A program made the translations under genes and the position numbers. This document shows positions 6,800-14,084 of a DNA stretch of 26,546 nt, piece after piece (the first letter of the stretch is position 1; each line of letters opens with the position of its first letter). The notes beneath the pieces are model-generated. The model made no database searches. It had not been told where the DNA came from and saw only the letters and a list, made by a program, of their open reading frames with translations. The stretch is from JASJBU01 sp039714735 (GTDB lineage: Bacteria; Pseudomonadota; Gammaproteobacteria; Chromatiales; Chromatiaceae). The stretch is from positions 1 through 26,546 of the forward strand of contig JBDLIT010000049.1 of NCBI GenBank assembly GCA_039714735.1, written 5' to 3'.

Positions 6800-7639
6800 T
6801 CAGTTCTTCTGCAGCAAAGATAAAGGGTTGATTGGCTTGCCCTGTTTCCTGATTTCGAAATGCAACACCGGGTCGGTACCAGTTCTGGGCGATCCCATTT
6901 GGGCAATACGCTCACCTTTCAACACCTTATCCCCCTCTTTCACCAGCAGCTTTTTGTTATAACCGTAGGCACTTAGATAATTGTTATTGTGTTTGATGAT
7001 AATAAGATTTCCATATCCGACGAGTCCACTCCCGCTGTACACCACCTTACCACTTTCAGCGGCAACCACGGACTGTCCTGAAATACCTCTTATTCTGACC
7101 CCTTTTCGTGCGGGATCGTTCAAAGAGAAGGTCTGCACCACTCTCCCTTTGGTCGGCCAAAGCCAGTTTAACTTGAGGCTTACTGCGCCGTCCTTTTTTG
7201 TTTTTCTATTTTTTGATGGCTGAACAGTGGGTTGAATTTTCACCGCAACGGCTGGCGGTGATTTTCTGACCTTTACCGGTCTCTTTGTCTTTTTTGTCCT
7301 TCTATCTCCAGCTTGCTGAGTACCTGAAGGAGGACGCAGCCGTAGCGACTGCCCGGGATAGATCTTATAGTTGGGGCCATGAATTCCGTTCCAGGCTGCA
7401 AGCGTATGGTAATTCACTCGATATCGCCAGGCAATGGAATAGAGTGTATCTCCGGATCTGACTCGATAGTAACCCGGTCTCTTTACCTGCTGAGGTGATG
7501 TTGAACCTGCACCTCGATTGTATACAGGAGCGACGCCTCTGCTCGAGCAAGCCGATAACAAACATACACCTATCAGGAGACAGGCCAACCAAAGCCCCTT
7601 CCCCATCCTTTCATTAGACTTGTCCCCGAGTGGATTCAA
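6800..7639 (-). CDS. nlpD: NlpD-type lipoprotein with LysM and degenerate LytM domains
   Basis: A hydrophobic signal ends in the lipobox LLSAC (Cys at residue 31 from the TTG start), so it is an outer-membrane lipoprotein. A LysM domain follows (YYRVRSGDTLYSIAWRYRV to YPGQSLRLRP), then a basic linker and a C-terminal M23/LytM fold (about 165-275). The usual zinc ligands appear lost: GVRIRGIS stands where HxGxD is expected, and YGYN where the middle His should be, while LHFEIR keeps the last motif. This matches NlpD, which activates the amidase AmiC at division rather than cutting peptidoglycan itself. The start is uncertain: TTG 7639 has AGAGGA upstream; ATG 7606 gives a neat short signal peptide but has poor ribosome-site spacing. 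Confidence 0.93.
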   Translation of the reverse strand: MNPLGDKSNERMGKGLWLACLLIGVCLLSACSSRGVAPVYNRGAGSTSPQQVKRPGYYRVRSGDTLYSIAWRYRVNYHTLAAWNGIHGPNYKIYPGQSLRLRPPSGTQQAGDRRTKKTKRPVKVRKSPPAVAVKIQPTVQPSKNRKTKKDGAVSLKLNWLWPTKGRVVQTFSLNDPARKGVRIRGISGQSVVAAESGKVVYSGSGLVGYGNLIIIKHNNNYLSAYGYNKKLLVKEGDKVLKGERIAQMGSPRTGTDPVLHFEIRKQGKPINPLSLLQKN

Positions 7640-7663
7640 ATCTATCTCATCCTCTGCGCGATT

Positions 7664-8239
7664 CTATTTGAAATAAAGGAATGCCAGCACAAATATAAAA
7701 ATCATTATCAGACCAAGACGATCGATATATCGATGCAGTGCAGATTCCATACGCTCTCCACCCCATGCCATCAGTGCTGCAACAAGGAAAAAGCGGGCCC
7801 CTCTCCCAACCGCTGACGCGATTACAAATGGCAACAGCGCCATGGCGATCACGCCGGCCGTGATGGTAAAAATCTTATACGGGATCGGAGAGAAGCCGGC
7901 CAGAAATATGGCCCAGAAACCCCACTCATCAAACCAGGATTTTGCATGCAGATAGGCATCCCAATAACCCAGATCCTGCAGCCAGGGCTGGATCAGGTCG
8001 AAGGCATAGATACCGATCAGATAGCCCAGCAGACCACCCAGAACAGACGCCAGGGTGGTCAGTCCGGCAAAATACCAGGCCTTTTTTGGCGCTGCCAGGC
8101 TCATGGGAGCCAGCATCACATCCGGTGGAATCGGAAAAAAAGAGGATTCAGCGAAACTCAAGCCCGCCAGGTAACGAGGTGCATGCGGGTGCCTGGACCA
8201 TTGCATGGCACGTTCATATAGCGCGGAGAACAGGCGCAT
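7664..8239 (-). CDS. yqaA: YqaA family membrane protein (DedA/SNARE-associated fold)
   Basis: The protein has 191 residues with several membrane segments. The N-terminal part carries the pattern LAGLSFAESSFFPIPPDVMLAPM typical of YqaA/DedA-like proteins, and a later GFSPIPYKIFTITAGV repeats the proline-containing re-entrant motif. Related proteins are thought to act in lipid transport across the membrane, but YqaA itself is not well characterised. Its ATG at 8239 directly abuts the pcm stop at 8240, with its Shine-Dalgarno (GGAG) inside the end of pcm, so translation is probably coupled. It sits between pcm and nlpD, unlike in Escherichia coli where those two genes are adjacent. Confidence 0.9.
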   Translation of the reverse strand: MRLFSALYERAMQWSRHPHAPRYLAGLSFAESSFFPIPPDVMLAPMSLAAPKKAWYFAGLTTLASVLGGLLGYLIGIYAFDLIQPWLQDLGYWDAYLHAKSWFDEWGFWAIFLAGFSPIPYKIFTITAGVIAMALLPFVIASAVGRGARFFLVAALMAWGGERMESALHRYIDRLGLIMIFIFVLAFLYFK

Positions 8240-8872
8240 CTAAAGGACTCCTCCAACTAAAGGAACAAAATTGGCCGTTTCCAGCTGCTCCTGTTCAAAA
8301 CCCTGGGGGGTATGAGTAATACGCAGCAAAACCTGACCTCCGCGAATTTTCGTCGGCAACACCAACCTTCCCCCCGGTTTGAGTTGTTCCAGCAGGGATT
8401 GAGGAATTCCTTCCGGAGCAGCCGTCACCAATATTCCATCAAATGGGGCATATTCAGGCAAACCGATACCCCCATCACTATGCTTAAGATGGATATTACG
8501 CAAGCCAAGTTCCCTGAATCTTGCTCTTGCCATCTCCAGCAGCGCCGAAATCCGCTCGATGCTATAGACCCTTCTCGCCAGCTGGGCCAGAATCGCGCAC
8601 TGAAAGCCTGACCCTGTGCCTATCTCCAACACGGTATCCAGGGGTGCCCCTGCGAGCAGGGCCTCAGTCATACGCGCCACCGTATAGGGCTGGGAAATGG
8701 TCTGACCATGACCGATCGGCAGCGCCGTGTCCTCATAGGCCCGGCTGGCCAGGGCTTCGTCAACGAAGATATGCCGCGGTGTATTGCGCAAGGCCTCCAA
8801 TACCAGCGGATTTCGCACTCCCTTGCCTCTGATCCGCTGGATCAGGCGCTCACGGGTACGCTGGGAGGTCAT
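8240..8872 (-). CDS. pcm: Protein-L-isoaspartate O-methyltransferase
   Basis: The SAM-dependent enzyme methylates isoaspartyl residues so that aged proteins can be repaired. Visible motifs are ALPIGHGQTISQPYTVARM (substrate side), VLEIGTGSGFQ (SAM motif I) and the C-terminal KPGGRLVLPT. I chose ATG 8872 (MTSQRTRERLI) because AGGGG lies 6 bases upstream and the resulting 210 residues match the length of Escherichia coli Pcm. The frame stays open to another ATG at 8917, inside the end of surE, giving 225 residues. The gene lies 26 bp after surE. Confidence 0.95.
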   Translation of the reverse strand: MTSQRTRERLIQRIRGKGVRNPLVLEALRNTPRHIFVDEALASRAYEDTALPIGHGQTISQPYTVARMTEALLAGAPLDTVLEIGTGSGFQCAILAQLARRVYSIERISALLEMARARFRELGLRNIHLKHSDGGIGLPEYAPFDGILVTAAPEGIPQSLLEQLKPGGRLVLPTKIRGGQVLLRITHTPQGFEQEQLETANFVPLVGGVL

Positions 8873-8898
8873 GCCTATCCCCTGATGTTCCTGGCGTA

Positions 8899-9645
8899 TC
8901 ATGAACTGCTCAACCATTCTCGTACTGTATCAAGGGCATTGTGACGTGTCAGATCTACCTGCATCGGGGTAACAGAGACAAATCCTTCCCGTACGGCATG
9001 AAAGTCGGTACCCGGTCCGGCATCCTGTTCCGCTCCCGCCGGCCCCACCCAATAGATCGTCTTGCCTCGTGGATCTTCCGTTTTCACCACCGGTTCCGCC
9101 TTGTGTCGATGTCCTAAACGGGTGGACTGAAAGCCTTTCAAATCGTCATACGCAAGATCCGGAACATTGACATTCAAGATCACATCGGTCGATAAAGGCC
9201 GATCCTGAAGTCGGCTCAGCAGCTCCATTGCCACCCTGGCCCCGGTTGCATAATGTTCGGGCAGAAACGAATTCATGGAAATCGCAATTGCCGGCAGGCC
9301 AAGAAAGCGTCCCTCGGTAGCCGCCGCCACGGTCCCTGAATAGAGCACATCATCACCCATATTCGGGCCGGAATTAATACCTGACACGACGATATCCGGT
9401 TCTTCCTCGAGCAGACCGGTAATCGCCAGGTGGACGCAATCCGTCGGGGTTCCATCCACCCGGATAAAACCATTCTCCATGACACGAGGTCTCAGTGGGC
9501 AGTCCAGGGTCAGCGAATTACTGGCGCCGCTGCGATCCCTTTCAGGCGCCACAACCTTGATCTCCCCCAAAGGAGAAAGAGTTTCGGCAAGCGCCTCGAG
9601 CCCAGGCGCTTGATAGCCATCGTCATTACTCAAAAGAATCTTCAT
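8899..9645 (-). CDS. surE: 5'/3'-nucleotidase SurE
   Basis: The 248-residue metal-dependent phosphatase acts on nucleoside monophosphates and exopolyphosphate and is linked to stationary-phase survival. The N-terminus MKILLSNDDGYQAPGL holds the metal-binding Asp8-Asp9 pair. RDRSGASNSLTL and GINSGPNMGDDVLYSGTVAAA are the other conserved SurE blocks. ATG 9645 was chosen over an in-frame TTG at 9657 because the NDDG motif then falls at the usual distance. It is the first gene of the minus-strand surE-pcm-yqaA-nlpD-rpoS series, and its promoter should lie in 9646-10025. Confidence 0.96.
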   Translation of the reverse strand: MKILLSNDDGYQAPGLEALAETLSPLGEIKVVAPERDRSGASNSLTLDCPLRPRVMENGFIRVDGTPTDCVHLAITGLLEEEPDIVVSGINSGPNMGDDVLYSGTVAAATEGRFLGLPAIAISMNSFLPEHYATGARVAMELLSRLQDRPLSTDVILNVNVPDLAYDDLKGFQSTRLGHRHKAEPVVKTEDPRGKTIYWVGPAGAEQDAGPGTDFHAVREGFVSVTPMQVDLTRHNALDTVREWLSSS

Positions 9646-10025
9646 AATCGCGTACAATCAATCCCACATTCAATAGAAATCAACATCATTCTCATTTGTA
9701 AGACCAAGACGCAAAAGCAACAACCTTAGTCATCCAGCTATGGCAACCTCACTTGCATCTGTAGTGAGGCAACAATCAATAGACAGAGTAAGCATGTTTA
9801 TTATTGTGCTCCCATGGCTCTGTCAAAACTGGTCATCGGTTGTAATAACTGAAGACGACCATCCATGCCATCACCGGGTTAGTTAAACCCAGGCTTGGTC
9901 GAGTATCATAAATATACTGGAATTATCCTGGAGTCTCACCATCTATAATCTGTGAACCATGCGATCAACAGATATAGCTAAATTCATACTCAAACACCAC
10001 CCAATGAACTGCAAGACGACTCACC
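9646..10025. other. Divergent intergenic region, surE / smrA
   Basis: No gene is visible in these 380 bases. The region must hold promoters for the surE series (leftward) and the Smr gene (rightward), but I found no confident -35/-10 pair. A 7-bp inverted repeat (CCTCACT 9747-9753, AGTGAGG 9763-9769, loop 9) is the only clear structure. Confidence 0.6.
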
Positions 10026-10580
10026 ATGGGAACTGACGACTCAAAGATTTCCGGCGATGACCAGCTATTTCAGGAAGCCCTGGAAGACGTACAGCCAATC
10101 GAACAAAAATGTACCGAGCCCTACCGCAAGCGCTTGTCACCTCGTCCACTCTACCTGGAAGACGGTTCCTCTGATGAGGAGGAACTGGACCTCTATTCCG
10201 ATAACGAAATTGAGGTGACCGATGAACTCTATTTTGCCCGCCCCGGTATTCAACACAGAGTTATGCAGGACCTGCGGCGCGGACATCTCGAGATCGGTCT
10301 TGAACTCGACCTGCACGGCCAGACCGTGCGGCATGCCCGGGAGGACCTCAAACAGTTCATCGAAGAGTGCCATAGACGCGGCGTTCGTTGCGCGCGTATC
10401 ATTCACGGTAAAGGCTATGGCTCAGAGGACCGGCAACCGGTACTGAAACAGAAGGTCAACATTTGGCTCCGTCAACGCAAAGATGTCCTCGGCTTTACTT
10501 CAGCCACCCGCAGGGACGGCGGCACCGGAGCTGCCTATGTGCTATTACGCAACCCTGATCGCAAGGGTCGTCGAAAGTAA
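10026..10580 (+). CDS. smrA: Smr domain protein, SmrA/YdaL type
   Basis: This 184-residue protein has a C-terminal Smr domain (about residues 93-175) with the family signatures LDLHGQTVRHA, HGKGYG and GGTGAAYVLL. Smr domains are nucleases acting on DNA or, as in SmrB, on mRNA at collided ribosomes. The N-terminal LFQEALEDVQPI resembles the start of Escherichia coli YdaL (SmrA), which favours SmrA over SmrB. An acidic stretch (DGSSDEEELDLYSDNE) joins the parts. The start ATG 10026 has only a weak ribosome binding site. It stands alone, 200 bp before the next gene and divergent from surE. Confidence 0.88.
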   Translation: MGTDDSKISGDDQLFQEALEDVQPIEQKCTEPYRKRLSPRPLYLEDGSSDEEELDLYSDNEIEVTDELYFARPGIQHRVMQDLRRGHLEIGLELDLHGQTVRHAREDLKQFIEECHRRGVRCARIIHGKGYGSEDRQPVLKQKVNIWLRQRKDVLGFTSATRRDGGTGAAYVLLRNPDRKGRRK

Positions 10581-10627
10581 ACCAGCAGAATCAACAGCAA
10601 TCCTCCCGTTAATGTCCCGTGGAACCG

Positions 10628-10661
10628 TTGAATTTTAGATTAAACCAAGTAGAATACTTGG
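10628..10661 (+). promoter_or_regulatory. Candidate promoter overlapped by a 17-bp palindrome
   Basis: TTGAAT (10628-10633) and TAGAAT (10650-10655) are 16 bases apart and fit a sigma-70 promoter reading towards the gene at 10781. The perfect inverted repeat CCAAGTAGAATACTTGG (10645-10661, 7-bp arms, 3-base centre) covers the -10 and the start region. Such placement is typical of a repressor operator. The leader would be about 120 bases. This is inference from position and symmetry. Confidence 0.5.
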
Positions 10662-10780
10662 GTATTCCTTTCGACGTTGCCGAAGTATCTCAACGAAACC
10701 CCACATTCGAACAGATGCAACCGGCTTTTGCCAAAGCCCGGTAATATCCGCCAACGTCAGCTGTAAACAGGAGAGAAAGT

Positions 10781-11335
10781 TTGGCCATTCGAATCAAAAG
10801 CCAGTGGTATGATGATGATAGCGACCGCTCACCCAAGGAGATCGGTGGCGCTATTGCCTTCATTGCCTGGAAAATCGCCCTGGACAAGGCAATAACCCTG
10901 CATGGGGAAAATTTTGTCTACGACGACGATCAGCAACGCCTCGCCGTAATTGCCGAATACCTTGCTTTCGAGGTTCAGATCGTCGACCGGACGATCCATG
11001 GCATGCTTGAAAACGACCACCGGGTGGAGCTCATCACCGCCCTGGTGATGAAACTGGCGGATCACTATCAGGACAACAGCGTCGAGCTGCTCGGCCCGGG
11101 CGATCACGCCAACCAGTTCATTGGTCTCTTCAATGAAAGATCGGGCGAGTATGCGGAATTCAATTTTACCGATGAAGGGCCGAGTTATCCCTTCCTACGC
11201 CATCTGGGTTTTGAGATCCAGCAGATCATGGGCCAAGAGCATGAGAATCGCTGGGTCATCGATCAGGTGATGGATGTAGACGGTCCAGAAGTCTACAAAC
11301 AGCTGGCCCGGGCGGTCAGAAACCTATTGGATTAA
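10781..11335 (+). CDS. Conserved-looking hypothetical protein, 184 aa
   Basis: I do not recognise a family. The start is TTG at 10781, supported by a strong Shine-Dalgarno (AGGAG, 7 bases upstream); no ATG fits. The protein is soluble and acidic with no signal peptide or membrane span. It begins with a polar YDDDSDRSPKEIGGAIAFIAWKIALDKA stretch, continues with long helical-looking segments (residues 45-95), and has an aromatic Y/F-rich part near residues 120-150 (EYAEFNFTDEGPSYPFLRHLGFE). Length and codon use look like a real gene. It precedes, on the same strand, the MoxR ATPase and DUF2201 genes, so a role with that pair is possible but only inferred. A palindrome overlaps its probable promoter. 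Confidence 0.8.
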   Translation: MAIRIKSQWYDDDSDRSPKEIGGAIAFIAWKIALDKAITLHGENFVYDDDQQRLAVIAEYLAFEVQIVDRTIHGMLENDHRVELITALVMKLADHYQDNSVELLGPGDHANQFIGLFNERSGEYAEFNFTDEGPSYPFLRHLGFEIQQIMGQEHENRWVIDQVMDVDGPEVYKQLARAVRNLLD

Positions 11336-11382
11336 GGAATCCTAAACCCGGCAGTTGACCGCTCCTATGAAGACCTATCCAA

Positions 11383-11577
11383 ATGAACGCTAATCACTTT
11401 GTCACCAGTCTGACCTCAATCTTTCAATGGTGTCGCTACAAACCACATAGCACGCCCTCTTGCCCCGTCCTGCTATGCGAAATCAATCGGCAAGGGATCA
11501 ACCATTCCCGCATGATTTCGCTACGCAATCCGGGCCAATATGGCGCGCTCTGCAGTCTGTCCAACTACCGGGTTTAG
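11383..11577 (+). CDS. Small hypothetical ORF before the MoxR ATPase
   Basis: This 64-codon ORF runs from ATG 11383 to TAG 11577, ending 10 bp before the ATPase gene. It encodes four cysteines (WCRYK, SCPVLLCE, ALCSL), a basic centre and no membrane span or signal peptide. The ribosome binding site is weak (no clear GGAG). Its position, filling most of an otherwise 250-bp gap between two same-strand genes, argues for a gene; its small size and weak start argue against. Function is unknown. Confidence 0.4.
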   Translation: MNANHFVTSLTSIFQWCRYKPHSTPSCPVLLCEINRQGINHSRMISLRNPGQYGALCSLSNYRV

Positions 11578-11587
11578 GATTTAGAAT

Positions 11588-12634
11588 ATGCGCCCTGCAC
11601 AGCTTTTAACCATTCTGGAACGCGAATTCAACAGCACCCGCTCAGGTCACCATACGCCAGCCATGCTCTGGGGACCTCCCGGCGTTGGAAAATCGGACAT
11701 GGTGCGCCAGATAGCCGAGAAGCACGCCGCGCCGGTGGTTGACATCCGACTCTCCCAGATGGAACCGAGCGACCTGCGTGGCATCCCTTACCGATCTGAT
11801 GGCCAGGTACACTGGGCGGTGCCCGCTCTGCTCCCTGATACTGAACGACACGGTCCCGAGGGCATTCTCTTTTTGGATGAGATCACCTCGGCGCCCCCGA
11901 CCGTATCCGCCGCGGCCTACCAGCTCATCCTCGATCGCAGACTGGGTGAGTACCAGGTGCCTGACGGTTGGGCTATCTTTGCCGCCGGTAACCGGCAGGG
12001 GGATCGGGGCGTCACATACAGCATGCCGGCGCCCCTGGCCAATCGATTCTCCCATTTCGAGGTGGAGACCAACCTGGATGACTGGGTTCTCTGGGCTTAC
12101 CGAAACGATATCGATGAGCGGGTTATCGGCTTCCTGCGCTTCCGTCCGGAGCTGCTGTTCGACTTTGACCCGGCACACAACCCGGTAGCCTTCCCCTCCC
12201 CCCGTTCCTGGGAGTTCGCGCACCGCGCCCTGTACAAGTTTGGTGATCACCACAACCTGCTGCAAGGCTCCCTGCAGGCCTGTGTCGGCCCAGCTGCCGG
12301 TGTGGAGTTGACCGCCTTTGTCAATAGCCTGGACAAGATGCCTGATCTGGATGCGATTTTAGCGGGTGAGGAGACGGTCCCGGTACCGACCGAAATCGAC
12401 CTGCAGTATGCAGTAGCCGCCGCCTTGGTGGGCCGCGCCATCCGCGCCCAGGAGACCGAGGAAAGCAACCAGGTCTATGGACGGATTCTTGATTATGCCG
12501 GGCGCTTCCCCCAGCGGGAGATGGGAGTCATGCTGGTCTCCGATATGCACCGGGCGATTGGCAATGCAATCTTCGAGGTCCCCCAGTTCAGTGACTGGGC
12601 CCAGGCCATCTCCGATGTGATGCTTTATGAATAA
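11588..12634 (+). CDS. MoxR-type AAA+ ATPase
   Basis: This AAA+ ATPase has 348 residues. Walker A GPPGVGKS is at residues 29-36, Walker B ILFLDE at 93-98, sensor 1 Asn at 135 (FAAGN) and a likely arginine finger at 153 (ANRF). The C-terminal part is a helical lid. MoxR-like ATPases usually work as chaperones or metal-insertion factors together with a VWA-domain partner. Here the partner is evidently the DUF2201 protein encoded 115 bp downstream. The start ATG 11588 has AGGA about 8 bases upstream. The best-known relatives of this arrangement are RavA/ViaA and the CO-dehydrogenase and Rubisco activators, but the actual client here is not apparent from the window. Confidence 0.92.
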   Translation: MRPAQLLTILEREFNSTRSGHHTPAMLWGPPGVGKSDMVRQIAEKHAAPVVDIRLSQMEPSDLRGIPYRSDGQVHWAVPALLPDTERHGPEGILFLDEITSAPPTVSAAAYQLILDRRLGEYQVPDGWAIFAAGNRQGDRGVTYSMPAPLANRFSHFEVETNLDDWVLWAYRNDIDERVIGFLRFRPELLFDFDPAHNPVAFPSPRSWEFAHRALYKFGDHHNLLQGSLQACVGPAAGVELTAFVNSLDKMPDLDAILAGEETVPVPTEIDLQYAVAAALVGRAIRAQETEESNQVYGRILDYAGRFPQREMGVMLVSDMHRAIGNAIFEVPQFSDWAQAISDVMLYE

Positions 12635-12638
12635 TAGC

Positions 12639-12727
12639 CACAGAGATTGAATTCTTGCCATGTCACTGGCCTATTTAGAAACAGTAGTAGCAAACACTCG
12701 GAATTTTTTCGTTGATAAACCTCTGTG
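12639..12727. repeat. Short inverted repeat CACAGAG/CTCTGTG in an intergenic gap
   Basis: CACAGAG (12639-12645) and CTCTGTG (12721-12727) flank about 75 bases between the ATPase and DUF2201 genes, with GCCA and TGGC just outside them. The motif resembles CACAGAG-type intergenic repeats common in environmental gammaproteobacteria, so this may be a decayed small repeat element. The evidence is weak. Confidence 0.3.
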
Positions 12728-12749
12728 TCTCAGTGGCCAATAACACATC

Positions 12750-13982
12750 GTGGATATAGAACAGATTGAAACCAAGCTGGCTGCGGCCCGCACCAAACTG
12801 ATCCTGGACAAGCCCTTCCTCGGAGCCCTGGTGTTGCGCCTGCCGATGGAGACCGCCAATCAAGACTGGTGTCCCACCACGGCCACGGATGCCCGCAAGT
12901 TCTATTTCAATCCTGAGTTTATCGACTGTCTGAGCCTGGATGAGACCCAGTTCGTACTGGCCCATGAGGCCCTGCACTGCGCACTTTCCCACTTCGCACG
13001 CCGCCAACACCGCACGAAGCTGCACTGGGACATGGCCTGTGACTACGCGATCAATCCACTATTGATCAGCGATGGATTGAATGCGCCCCCCGGCTCACTC
13101 TACCTGCAGCAGTTCAAGGGCATGACCGCGGAAGAGATCTATCCCTGCCTGGATGAGAAGGATGATGAGCAACCCCTGGATAATCACGTCTATGACAAGG
13201 AGAACACCAAGGGCGCCGGCAGCAGTAAAACCGAAAAGGATCTCTCAGATGCGGAACCGGATAAACAGACCTCCGAGGAGCAGGGAGAGCAACAACCTGA
13301 TCCGCAATCAGGGGATGGAGGGACGGGTGAACCCGAGCCCCTGAACCCGGACGAAGCGGAAACCCTTAACATCCAGTGGCAACAACGTCTGGCAGGCGCC
13401 GCCCAACAGGCGATGCAGAGCGGCAAACTGGGGGGTGAAATGGCCCGCATGGTGGACCATCTGCTACAACCCCAACTACCCTGGCGTCTGTTGTTGGCCC
13501 GCTACATGACGGCCACGGCCCGTGACGATTTCAGTTATATGCGGCCCTCCCGCCGCGAAGGTGACTTTATCCTGCCAAGCCTGCGCAGTAATCAGGTGGA
13601 ACTGGTGGTGGCATTGGATACCAGCGGCTCCATCCACGATGAGGAGATGGGGGAGTTCCTTGCCGAGGTGAACGCCCTCAAAGGGCAAATGCGCGCCCGG
13701 GTCACCCTGCTCGCCTGTGACTCACAACTGGCGGCAGAGGCCCCCTGGATCTACGAGGCCTGGGACGAATTCGACCTGCCGGAAAAGATCACCGGCGGCG
13801 GCGGCACCAGTTTCAAGCCTGTCTTCGAATGGGTGGATCAACAGGGTCTGCAGCCGGACATGCTGGTCTATTTCACCGATGCGCAAGGCGCTTTCCCTGA
13901 GCGAGAACCAGGCTATCCTGTCATCTGGCTGGTCAAAGGCAAACTCAAAACTCCCTGGGGACAACGAATCCAGCTGAATTAA
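12750..13982 (+). CDS. DUF2201-type protein: HExxH metallopeptidase-like and VWA domains
   Basis: The protein has 410 residues. The N-terminal half carries HEALH (His72, Glu73, His76) within FVLAHEALHCALSH, followed by WDMACDYAIN, the layout of the putative metallopeptidase domain PF13203. A polar acidic linker follows (about residues 133-205, rich in E, D, Q, K). The C-terminal VWA-like domain has MIDAS residues Asp290, Ser292, Ser294 (DTSGS), Thr353 (GGGGTSF) and Asp377 (FTDAQG). The start is GTG 12750 with a weak ribosome binding site. Pairing with a MoxR ATPase is the standard arrangement: the ATPase remodels a client that the MIDAS protein presents. Whether it cuts peptides is unknown. 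It is likely cytoplasmic, as it has no signal peptide. Confidence 0.9.
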   Translation: MDIEQIETKLAAARTKLILDKPFLGALVLRLPMETANQDWCPTTATDARKFYFNPEFIDCLSLDETQFVLAHEALHCALSHFARRQHRTKLHWDMACDYAINPLLISDGLNAPPGSLYLQQFKGMTAEEIYPCLDEKDDEQPLDNHVYDKENTKGAGSSKTEKDLSDAEPDKQTSEEQGEQQPDPQSGDGGTGEPEPLNPDEAETLNIQWQQRLAGAAQQAMQSGKLGGEMARMVDHLLQPQLPWRLLLARYMTATARDDFSYMRPSRREGDFILPSLRSNQVELVVALDTSGSIHDEEMGEFLAEVNALKGQMRARVTLLACDSQLAAEAPWIYEAWDEFDLPEKITGGGGTSFKPVFEWVDQQGLQPDMLVYFTDAQGAFPEREPGYPVIWLVKGKLKTPWGQRIQLN

Positions 13983-14084
13983 CGGTATCCAGAAGCGCTT
14001 ACTCCATGGATGATTCTGGAAAGGACTGCCGGTAAAAGATACCATCTGGGGAACTCTTTGCAGCCTTGGAAATCCATAACCGTT

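Noticed and set aside
9646..9740. Fur-box-like TGAGAATGATGTTGA upstream of surE
   Set aside because: Only about 10 of 14 consensus positions fit and symmetry is poor, so it is not enough for a call.
11642..12265. 207-codon minus-strand ORF opposite the MoxR ATPase
   Set aside because: It is antisense to the Walker A and B region, which is clearly coding on the plus strand.
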